Shown: in pieces, positions 1 to 7,436 of the stretch
How positions within the stretch are numbered: position 1 is the first letter of the stretch
Layout: each line of letters opens with the position of its first letter
NCBI GenBank assembly: GCA_029210645.1
Contig: JARGFT010000009.1
Location: forward strand, 14,169 to 78,168
DNA length: 64,000 nucleotides
Direction: 5' to 3'
Origin: Anaerosomatales bacterium
Lineage (GTDB): Bacteria > Actinomycetota > Coriobacteriia > Anaerosomatales > SLCP01
The notes under the pieces: generated by a model
What the model saw: only the letters and a program-made list of their open reading frames with translations
Told to the model about the DNA's origin: nothing
The model's database searches: none
Position numbers and translations under genes: made by a program

Positions 1-2186
1 TCGCCCACGTGGATGTAGGGACCGTCAGAATCGTTGGTCACCTTGTCGATGTTGATGGCGGGGTCAGACCCGAAGTAATGTGACGGGTCGGAATCGGTGA
101 CATCGTCGAGCTCATGCGCTTCAGGCGGCGATCCGGTAGCGGTACCGATGTTGGCGTACTGGCTGGCCACGGCCGTGCCGTAGGCATAAAGCGTGTGACT
201 CTCGCCGGGCGCAAGACTCTCTATGGTCCCGATCGCACCGAGGACACTATCAGTGACCTCGATACTGGACAGCGTCACGTATCCGGTGTTGGTCACTACG
301 TAGGCCCACGTGACACCATCGCCCACGGGGATGTAGGGACCGGTCGGATCGTCAGCGTCCTCGCCGTTGGTGGCCTTCTCGATCTCGATGCTCGCGGGCT
401 GCGGTCCGGTGCCCCTCAAAGGCACATCCTCGTCATCCCAAACGTCACCCGACTCATTCGAATGCGCCCACGCCTTGTTGTAGAAGTGCGCGGCATCGAT
501 GTCGGCCTGGGTGATGTGGTACACGCCGGTAAACGTCGTGCTGTCGGTGGCCCCCGGAGCGAGCATGGCGAGCGGCCCGCCCGCGACGAGCACGCCGTAC
601 AGGTCGTCCGTGACCGTGACGTTGGTGAGCGTCTGGTTGCCCATGTTGGTGACCGAGAACATGTAGTTGATGGGCTCGCCCGGCTCCGGATAGCCGTTGT
701 CGTTGCTATCGAACCATGCACCGGTCTTGACCAGCGCAAGCTCGTAGGTCTTCAGCATGTTTCCGAAGTCGTAGCCATCTTCCTGATAGCCGGGCGTGAC
801 TGAGACGCTGTGGTATCCGGGCGCCGACGGGTACGTCTGTACGTACTCCGCCTGTCCCACTTCGTAGACGTCGAACGTGCCGGCTCCGTTGGGCGGGTAG
901 AAGTACAGCGCATATGAGCCGTCTTCCAGGGTAGTCGTCATCACGTCGATACCCTCGTCGAAGATACCGTTGCCGTTGACGTCGACCCATATGTCCCAAC
1001 CCTCGAGGCCGACCTCTCTGCCGTCCATGACACCGTTACCGTTGGCGTCTCCCCACTTCATGCCTGTGATGCCGGCGCTGTAGCGGATGCCTTGAGACAT
1101 CAACTGGTTGTCCTGCGACCGATTGCCGGTCCACTGGTTGGTGCCGTCGGTCAGGTACTGGTGATACGGAGCGCCCGAAATAGCTCCGGCGCCCATGCCG
1201 GGCCCCCACCCGATGCCCGTGACGGGTATCGGATCGAGACCGACGGCGATGTGCCCACCGTAAAGGATCATCACCTTGTCCGCAGCGCCCTCCCACGTCA
1301 CGGTGAAACTCACCTTGCTGTCACCTGTTGTGGTGCCGGACAGGGTCGGGTCGATGGTCACTTCTACGTTCCAGATATCGGCGCTGGCGTACAGATCTAT
1401 AGTCCGGTCGCCGTAACCGAGCGGACCCTCGTACGCGGCCGTCCGATCTGGCGCGTGAGGATCCTCGGGCACAGTGGCAGACACCTGGTACGGGAAGTCC
1501 GCCGAGTTGTAGTCCAACCACTTCCATTCATCGAGCCAGGTCTGGCCGCCGTATGCGTCTGCGGCAGTGATCGCCTGATCCCAGCTCGTTATGAAGTCGT
1601 AGGCGTACTTCCCGGACTTGGTGAACTGATACTCCAGTGTCACGTAACTGGGAGAGATGTCCGTGTCGAGGCCCTCGAGAACGAGCCGCTGGGGGACGGA
1701 CATACCCTCGGTGTAATCGGAGTTCTGATCATTGAGGGCGCTGCCGATCCACTTGTTGTCAGTGTTCTGCAGCTGCTTCCAGTCAGTGCTCGTATCCGTG
1801 AAGGTCGTTGTCGCCAAGGTACCGGTGGCGCCTGTGGCCGTCACGTAGTAGGGGCTCACGAACCAGTCGGGAAGTGTGAGCTGCGCGGTGAAGGCGCCCC
1901 ATTCGTCGAGGAAGGCCTGGCCTTCCCAGCTCCACACGTTGCCCTCGGCAACGACCAGGAGCTGAACGGGGCTGTCCGCCGCTGACCACCCGCTCCCGAG
2001 CAACGTCACCGTTGCACCCGGCGGGTAGTCCGCCAGGTCGCTCTGGACCGTCGGCTCCGCCAGAGCCATCCCTGCTGTCGCGAGCAGCATGACGACTGCC
2101 AGCGACAGTACGATAATCGGGATCTTAAGCGTCCCCCAGCCGCGGGAGGAGACGTACGTTCGCAGGGAACGTGCCTCTCTGTCCAT
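1..2186 (-). CDS. Large secreted/surface protein with SdrB-like and DUF11-type repeats (3' end outside window)
   Basis: An uninterrupted minus-strand frame runs from an ATG at 2186 off the left edge, giving at least 728 residues. The SD AAGGAGGG (2193-2200) fixes the start. Residues 1-43 form a long signal peptide (charged N-region, hydrophobic stretch about 21-42, cleavage after ALA). A beta-rich region follows, then an SdrB/Cna-B-like module near residue 376 with the calcium-type motif DANGNGVMDG. From about residue 477 there are DUF11-like repeats (motifs GEPINYMFSVTNMGN, VTWAYVVTNTGY), at least three copies, the last cut by the window edge. Such proteins are cell-wall or extracellular adhesin-like; any sorting signal lies outside. 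Function is inferred from architecture only. Every other long frame here, on either strand, is a shadow of this one. Confidence 0.85.
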   Translation of the reverse strand, partial: MDREARSLRTYVSSRGWGTLKIPIIVLSLAVVMLLATAGMALAEPTVQSDLADYPPGATVTLLGSGWSAADSPVQLLVVAEGNVWSWEGQAFLDEWGAFTAQLTLPDWFVSPYYVTATGATGTLATTTFTDTSTDWKQLQNTDNKWIGSALNDQNSDYTEGMSVPQRLVLEGLDTDISPSYVTLEYQFTKSGKYAYDFITSWDQAITAADAYGGQTWLDEWKWLDYNSADFPYQVSATVPEDPHAPDRTAAYEGPLGYGDRTIDLYASADIWNVEVTIDPTLSGTTTGDSKVSFTVTWEGAADKVMILYGGHIAVGLDPIPVTGIGWGPGMGAGAISGAPYHQYLTDGTNQWTGNRSQDNQLMSQGIRYSAGITGMKWGDANGNGVMDGREVGLEGWDIWVDVNGNGIFDEGIDVMTTTLEDGSYALYFYPPNGAGTFDVYEVGQAEYVQTYPSAPGYHSVSVTPGYQEDGYDFGNMLKTYELALVKTGAWFDSNDNGYPEPGEPINYMFSVTNMGNQTLTNVTVTDDLYGVLVAGGPLAMLAPGATDSTTFTGVYHITQADIDAAHFYNKAWAHSNESGDVWDDEDVPLRGTGPQPASIEIEKATNGEDADDPTGPYIPVGDGVTWAYVVTNTGYVTLSSIEVTDSVLGAIGTIESLAPGESHTLYAYGTAVASQYANIGTATGSPPEAHELDDVTDSDPSHYFGSDPAINIDKVTNDSDGPYIHVG

Positions 2187-2420
2187 CCCACACCCTCCTT
2201 CCGTCTGACGCGCACGCGCGTCCACGACCTGCCGCGCCCGGCGGTTGGAGAGTTCTGTCGCCTGCTACGATGTGTGGTCTGACTGCGATCGGGGCCCGCT
2301 CAAGTCAGCCGACCCCGACTCAGGAGCTCCGGACAGAGAAGCGCGCCGGAGCGCGCATCGCTGCGTGAACCTCTGAACCGATTCCTCCCCCGAACCGCCC
2401 TCCCGGCGGCAGAGCCAAAC

Positions 2421-2436
2421 TGTGACGAATATCACA
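2421..2436. promoter_or_regulatory. CRP/FNR-family-type palindromic site 1
   Basis: TGTGA-CGAATA-TCACA is a perfect 5-6-5 inverted repeat, identical in form to the CRP consensus TGTGA-N6-TCACA. It lies 235 bases upstream of the minus-strand surface-protein start and 367 bases upstream of the plus-strand metalloprotease start. No CRP-family gene is present in the window, so the cognate regulator is unknown. Confidence 0.55.
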
Positions 2437-2694
2437 GTACGGAGTATACCCCGGTTCCGCCTGGAAAGCACGCGACACTTTCGGACGGTTCGCTTGCGCT
2501 CACGAGAGGTATCCGGGCAAGGACTATCGGCTCCTTTTCGCGGACAAGCGGTACATGCCCCTGGTACGCCGAACTGCGGATTGTGGCAGTACACGATTCC
2601 AGCACTTTCCTGACTGACATTCCCATGGTTCACATTGACATTGACAGGCCCCCCCGTGCTCGCCATCATCTCCGCATGCAATCCGCCGGCAGAG

Positions 2695-2710
2695 TGTGAC
2701 GGTTGTCACA
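2695..2710. promoter_or_regulatory. CRP/FNR-family-type palindromic site 2
   Basis: TGTGA-CGGTTG-TCACA is a second perfect 5-6-5 repeat in the same intergenic region, 93 bases upstream of the metalloprotease ATG at 2804. It shares TGTGAC and TCACA with site 1. Two such sites between divergent exported-protein genes suggest joint control by one CRP/FNR-like factor; this is inference from sequence alone. Confidence 0.55.
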
Positions 2711-2803
2711 TTTTGCCTGCTCATCGGGCCCGTTAGTACTCAAGCTGACACACCTTCGTGCCGACAACTGCAGTACAAGCCGCATCGCCAAGGAGAGTGT
2801 GTC

Positions 2804-5143
2804 ATGGCTACCAGCCTTCGTAAGGCGATCTCTGTCGCATCCCTCGTCGCGTTACTGATGATGTCGCTCGGCACGATGCTGCCGGCCTCCTCCGCCACCG
2901 CGAAGGACGTACCGGCGAGCGTCCGACTCGAGCGCGAGACATCCGGGGAGGACGCGATCCGGGCGCTCGGCCCGGACATCGCGGCCGTCGCCTCGGCTCA
3001 CGGCAAGAGCGTCAGCGAACTCGCCCGGGCGTTCAGGAGCGACAAGCGCCTGTTCGTCGACCCGTCGGGTCGCCTGTTCTACCGCGAGGCGCCCGTCACG
3101 CCCGAGGAGGCTGCGGGTGCCGAGGTCGCGGAGGGCTCCGGAACGGCACTGGCACCAAACCTCGACTCGACCTTTAAGCTTCACAGCCGTCCGGGCTCCA
3201 AGCGGACGCTCTATCTCGACTTCGATGGACACACCCTCTCCGGTACCGCGTGGAACACCGGCTCTGTCCCTGGCACGCTCGTCTGCCCTCCGTGGGACCT
3301 CGACGGTGACCCCTCGACCTTCAACAGCACCGAGCAGGCTCGCATCATCGAGATCTGGCAGCGCGTCGCCGAGGACTACGCTCCCTTCGACATCAACGTC
3401 ACCACCGAGGCGCCGGCAGAGTCGGCCCTCACCCGCAGCAGCAGCTCTGATGAGTACTACGGCGTTCGCGTCCTCATCTCGCCGATCAGCAGCTATTTCG
3501 GCGCGTACGGGGGAATCGCCTATGTCGGTGTGTTCGACGCGATCGGAGACACGTACAAGCCCGCACTCGTCTTCCCGGAGCGTCTCGCCAACGGTGCCAA
3601 GTACATCGCCGAGGCTGCCTCGCACGAGGCCGGACACACGCTCGGCCTGTTGCACGACGGCACGACGACGGGCGCATCGTACTACGGCGGCCATGGCACC
3701 GGAGAGACCGGCTGGGCACCCGTCATGGGTACCGGGTACAGTCGCAATCTCACCCAGTGGAGCCGCGGCGAGTATGCGAACGCCAACAACACCGAAGACG
3801 ATTACGTGATCATGAAGTCAAACGGACTGTCGCCCCGGCCCGACGACCACCCTGACGGTCCCGCGTGGCCGAAGCCGGTCGCAGACGGCACGCTGTCGGC
3901 AAGCGGCGTGATCGAGCACCCCGATGACGTCGATGTCGTCTCGTTCACCGCGGGCGCCGGTGCCGTGTCCCTCTCGGTCACGCCGTCAACCGTGGGGCCG
4001 AACCTCGACATCGGCATCGAACTGCGTGACGAGAACGGGAACGTCATCGCGCAGTCGAACCCTGTGGACCTGCTCGGCGCCTCGCTTACCTCAGACGTGA
4101 GTGAGGGTGTCTACCACCTGTACATCACCGGTGTCGGCAAGGCCGGCTCGACCGGCTACCCGGAGTACGGCAGCCTCGGCACGTGGACTCTTGCCGGCAC
4201 GGCCCCGAGTCACGGAGGCCAGCTGCCGCCCACGGCGGTCGCCACGGCCTCGGTGACATCCGGCGAGGCGCCCCTCTCGCTCGCCCTGGACGGGTCGGGC
4301 TCGTTCGATCCCGACGGCACGATCGTGAGCTGGGCGTGGGACTTCGGTGACGGTACGAGCGGCACCGGCGCGACGGTGGCTCACACCTACGCCAGCGCGG
4401 GGTCGTATACGGTGCGCCTGACGGTGACCGACAACGGCGACTTGACGGCAACGGCGTCGGTAGCGATCGACGTGACGTCGTCCAACGTGGCTCCCACCGC
4501 AATGATCGTGACCTCAGGTGGGGGCGACGCCCCTGCGACCTTCACGTTCGACGGCTCGGACTCGTCCGACCCTGACGGCTCCGTCGCCTCGTGGGCCTGG
4601 AGCTTCGGCGACGGGTCGACGGGTGCAGGCCCGACCGTCAATCACACCTACGCCAACGCCGGCACCTACAGCGTCAAGCTCGTCGTCACCGACGACCGCG
4701 GCGCCTCTGCCACGGCGACCACGTCCGTGACAGTCACCGAGCCGCCGGTGGTCGGGCAGGTCGCGATGCGCATCGACTCGGTCGACGTGGGGCTCATCTC
4801 CAAGAAGTCGACCGCCACGTCCTTCGCCATCGTTCGGGTGACGGACACAGACAGCCGGCCGCTGGAAGGCGTGATGGTCTCGGGTAGCTGGTCGGGTCCG
4901 CTCACCGGCACCTCGACCGGCGTGACCGGCGCCGACGGCACCGTAAGGCTGGACTCGCCGAGGTCCTTCAAGCCCAAGGCCACCGTCTCGTTCACCGTCA
5001 CGCTCCTCGAGAAGGCGGGCTACGTGCACGACTCATCGCTCGACTCGACCGACAGCGCCTCGTACACGATCGATTCGGGGAGCAACGAGGAGGAGCGCAC
5101 GCCCAAGGGCAAGCCCGTCCGCGGCGCACAGCTAATTCGTTAG
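2804..5143 (+). CDS. Secreted zinc metalloprotease with two PKD domains
   Basis: The 779-residue protein starts at ATG 2804, chosen because AAGGAGA (2790-2796) precedes it and a signal peptide follows directly (hydrophobic core about residues 13-30); an upstream in-frame ATG at 2696 lacks these. The metzincin-type zinc motif HEAGHTLGLLHD begins at His274, and VMGTG about 36 residues later may be the Met-turn. A beta-sandwich segment (about 370-465) resembles a pre-peptidase C-terminal domain. Two PKD domains (about 473-560 and 563-650) carry DFGDGT/SFGDGS and HTYA motifs. An Ig-like domain closes the protein, with no LPXTG or membrane anchor. It probably degrades extracellular protein. The exact peptidase family is not assigned. 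Confidence 0.9.
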   Translation: MATSLRKAISVASLVALLMMSLGTMLPASSATAKDVPASVRLERETSGEDAIRALGPDIAAVASAHGKSVSELARAFRSDKRLFVDPSGRLFYREAPVTPEEAAGAEVAEGSGTALAPNLDSTFKLHSRPGSKRTLYLDFDGHTLSGTAWNTGSVPGTLVCPPWDLDGDPSTFNSTEQARIIEIWQRVAEDYAPFDINVTTEAPAESALTRSSSSDEYYGVRVLISPISSYFGAYGGIAYVGVFDAIGDTYKPALVFPERLANGAKYIAEAASHEAGHTLGLLHDGTTTGASYYGGHGTGETGWAPVMGTGYSRNLTQWSRGEYANANNTEDDYVIMKSNGLSPRPDDHPDGPAWPKPVADGTLSASGVIEHPDDVDVVSFTAGAGAVSLSVTPSTVGPNLDIGIELRDENGNVIAQSNPVDLLGASLTSDVSEGVYHLYITGVGKAGSTGYPEYGSLGTWTLAGTAPSHGGQLPPTAVATASVTSGEAPLSLALDGSGSFDPDGTIVSWAWDFGDGTSGTGATVAHTYASAGSYTVRLTVTDNGDLTATASVAIDVTSSNVAPTAMIVTSGGGDAPATFTFDGSDSSDPDGSVASWAWSFGDGSTGAGPTVNHTYANAGTYSVKLVVTDDRGASATATTSVTVTEPPVVGQVAMRIDSVDVGLISKKSTATSFAIVRVTDTDSRPLEGVMVSGSWSGPLTGTSTGVTGADGTVRLDSPRSFKPKATVSFTVTLLEKAGYVHDSSLDSTDSASYTIDSGSNEEERTPKGKPVRGAQLIR

Positions 5144-5182
5144 GGTCGCGGTCGGCGAATAGCACCTCTTTCACACGACCCT

Positions 5183-5212
5183 CAGGGCCGGGCGGAACAC
5201 CGTCCGGCCCTG
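5183..5212 (+). terminator. Terminator-like hairpin after the metalloprotease gene
   Basis: CAGGGCCGG pairs with CCGGCCCTG (9 bp), with further partial pairing of GCGG and CCGT around an AACA loop. It starts 39 bases after the stop codon. Only a short ACTTT tract follows, so the intrinsic terminator call is moderate. Confidence 0.5.
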
Positions 5213-5423
5213 ACGCTACTTTGCCCTCCGATTGGGAATGATAGCGATTGGAGGGTGCCCCAGAGGCACTTCCGAGCACCTACGTAGCACAGTGGTCATC
5301 GATTCAGGTTCGTGCACTACGCAGTCCCGGAGCGCCGCGGGCACCCTGCGGCGGAGGTCCGTGGGGGAGAGGGCCGGCATTCCCGCCGCGTGTGAACACT
5401 CGGTTGAGGAAAGGGGCTGCGAC

Positions 5424-7208
5424 ATGAAACGACTACTGCTTGCAGCCGTCCTGGTGGCGATATTCGCCGGGCTGGCCGCGACTCCGGCGTTTGCGGGCCC
5501 ATTGCCTGGAGCGATCTTCACCACGCTCCAGGACGGTGCGCGCGTGAACGCGAACATCTACGAAGCGAAAGAGGACGTGTACCTCGATGGCGGACCCGGG
5601 CCCAACGCTCCGTCGTCCGCGGCCGCGCTACCCGAAGGTGACTACTACTTCCAGGTCACCGACCCCTCGGGCAAGGTGCTGCTGTCGGTCGACCCGGTCG
5701 CCAGCCGCATGGTACGCGTCAACGAGCACGGGGTCATCGACCACGTCTACGCCGCGGCGGTGACCACCAAGTACAAGGGGACCGACTACGGAACCCACGC
5801 CACGGGTGTGGACATCGATCACGATGAGCTCGGAGCCATCACCGTCCAGCTCATGCCCTACAAGGACACCCCAAACAAGGGCGGCGTCTACAAGGTGTGG
5901 ATGACACCGGTGGACAGGTTCGTGGGAGATCCTGCCGAGGTGGACAACCCCGACTACTTCCACGGCTTCATCCCGGCGTGGTCCAAGACCGACAACTACA
6001 AGGTGAAGCGCAAGGGCAACGGGCCTGAGCCCTCACCGACGCTCATCACCGTGCTGAAGTTCCACGACATGAACGCGAACGGCGAGTGGGACGAAGGGGA
6101 GCCCGAGATCGAGGGATGGCCGGTCGATGTGACCGACCCGCTCGGGAGCACCAATACCTACTACACGCCCGCGGTGATCATCGCCGATCCGGTCGGCGTG
6201 TACTCGATGCTCGAGGCGACACCTGCGGGGACGCTGCAGACCGCGTCGTATCTCGACGGGGCGCTGACGGCAGCCTCGCCGGACAATCCCGTTGCAGTGA
6301 ATGTCGCAGCCGATGACTTCAGCCACGAGGTGATCTTCGGCAACGTCGGCCTCGGCAGGATCGAGGTCGCGAAGATCTACGACCTCAACGCCAACGGAGA
6401 GGCCGACGAGGGCGAACCGGGTGTGCCCGGCTGGAGGTTCTCGGTCGTCGGTACGCTTGCGCACGGTGACGCCTACGGTCCGACACTGCTCGAGGCCGAT
6501 GCTAACGGCATGGCCGAGCTCACCGGGCTGCTCCCCGGTCACTACACGGTGACCGAGCTGATGCCGCTCGGCGACTGCTGGCACGCCAGCGGTCCGCTCT
6601 TCCACGTGGTCGACATCGTATCGACACTCACCGATGGAATCCTCGCGGGCAGCGTCGAGTCGGTCGTCTTCACGAACTACTGTGAGGGCGAGGCGGACTT
6701 CGGCACCAAGGGGTTCTGGCACAACAAGAACGGCCTGGACATCCTCAGCTCCAACCCCGGCTGGATCGCCTACGTGAACGGGCTTGCACCCTACTCGGCA
6801 CCGTCCGGCTACTTCGGCGCCGGCGACGAGCCGTTCGACGGGCTCTATGAGGACGGCACCCCTGTCGGCCCTGCTTTCAACGATGAGGGCCACGCGATCT
6901 GGGGCGCCGGAACCTGGCAGGCCGAGGTCAGCCAGTTCCTGGTCGATGCGAACGCAGGCGGAGACCCGCGCGAGCAGCTCGCCCAGCAGCTGCTGGCCTT
7001 CATCTTCAACGTGAAGGCGAGTGGCGCGGCGATGCTCGAGCTCGACGGTGAGTGGGTCAGCACGGACACGATGATCGCGGATGCGATCGACGCGTGGCTG
7101 GCCGGCGGAAGTGCCGCCAACTACTGGCAGGGCATTCTCGTCGGGTTCAACGAGAGCGATGCGGTGCCAATCATCCGCGGCATGGCCTGCGAGGTGATCT
7201 ACGAGTAG
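5424..7208 (+). CDS. Secreted protein with two SdrB-like domains and a GFWHNKNG C-terminal domain
   Basis: The 594-residue protein starts at ATG 5424 behind the purine-rich SD GAGGAAAGGGG (5406-5416); the signal peptide MKRLLLAAVLVAIFAG...AFA supports this start over the upstream in-frame ATG at 5232. Two SdrD B-like modules (about residue 208, motif DMNANGEWDEGEPE; about residue 312, motif DLNANGEADEGEPG) likely bind calcium and act as spacers. From residue 426 a different domain begins with GTKGFWHNKNG, a motif I associate with uncharacterised surface proteins. There is no membrane anchor. Strong perfect terminator downstream. Its role, probably extracellular, is unknown. Confidence 0.85.
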   Translation: MKRLLLAAVLVAIFAGLAATPAFAGPLPGAIFTTLQDGARVNANIYEAKEDVYLDGGPGPNAPSSAAALPEGDYYFQVTDPSGKVLLSVDPVASRMVRVNEHGVIDHVYAAAVTTKYKGTDYGTHATGVDIDHDELGAITVQLMPYKDTPNKGGVYKVWMTPVDRFVGDPAEVDNPDYFHGFIPAWSKTDNYKVKRKGNGPEPSPTLITVLKFHDMNANGEWDEGEPEIEGWPVDVTDPLGSTNTYYTPAVIIADPVGVYSMLEATPAGTLQTASYLDGALTAASPDNPVAVNVAADDFSHEVIFGNVGLGRIEVAKIYDLNANGEADEGEPGVPGWRFSVVGTLAHGDAYGPTLLEADANGMAELTGLLPGHYTVTELMPLGDCWHASGPLFHVVDIVSTLTDGILAGSVESVVFTNYCEGEADFGTKGFWHNKNGLDILSSNPGWIAYVNGLAPYSAPSGYFGAGDEPFDGLYEDGTPVGPAFNDEGHAIWGAGTWQAEVSQFLVDANAGGDPREQLAQQLLAFIFNVKASGAAMLELDGEWVSTDTMIADAIDAWLAGGSAANYWQGILVGFNESDAVPIIRGMACEVIYE

Positions 7209-7285
7209 AACCCCACGCGGCCACCGGGCCGCACGAGCACAGCGCCGCCCTCCCTGGTGACGGCGGGCGGACGTCTCGTCAGACC

Positions 7286-7317
7286 GCAGGCCGGTCAGCT
7301 CCCACTGACCGGCCTGC
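7286..7317 (+). terminator. Intrinsic terminator after the SdrB-like protein gene
   Basis: GCAGGCCGGTCAG pairs perfectly with CTGACCGGCCTGC (13 bp) around the loop CTCCCA, followed by TTGTGTT. It lies between two convergent genes and terminates the plus-strand unit. Confidence 0.8.
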
Positions 7318-7377
7318 TTGTGTTCGGTCGACTGATGAAAGCGCAAGCGGGGCCCTGTGAAACCCGGGCTGAAGAAC

Positions 7378-7405
7378 GCAGGACCCGCCCCAGGGGCGGC
7401 CCTGC
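7378..7405 (-). terminator. Terminator-like hairpin downstream of purL
   Basis: CCGCCCC/GGGGCGG forms a 7-bp stem extended by GCAGG/CCTGC across a small internal loop. It lies 32 bases past the purL stop codon on the minus strand and is followed there by GTTCTT. Moderate support. Confidence 0.45.
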
Positions 7406-7436
7406 GCACTGCCTGGGGTCTGCGCCATCGCGCATC

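Larger units (their letters stand above)
2187..2803. other. Divergent intergenic region between two secreted-protein genes
   Basis: These 617 bases separate two divergently transcribed exported-protein genes and contain no convincing gene. The base composition is clearly lower in GC than the flanking genes. It holds two perfect CRP-type palindromes (listed separately) and a short tandem repeat, CATTGACATTGACA, near 2634-2647. The short frames on the minus strand (2265-2681, 2432-2626) lack family resemblance and SD sequences and are not called. Confidence 0.6.

Noticed and set aside
2265-2681. Minus-strand frame of 138 codons in the divergent promoter region
   Set aside because: No SD, no family resemblance, and it covers the CRP-type sites and lower-GC promoter DNA.
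5213-5423. Possible riboswitch in the leader of the SdrB-like protein gene
   Set aside because: Local dyads exist (CCTCC/GGAGG, GGTGC/GCACC) but no consensus of c-di-GMP or other known classes was found.
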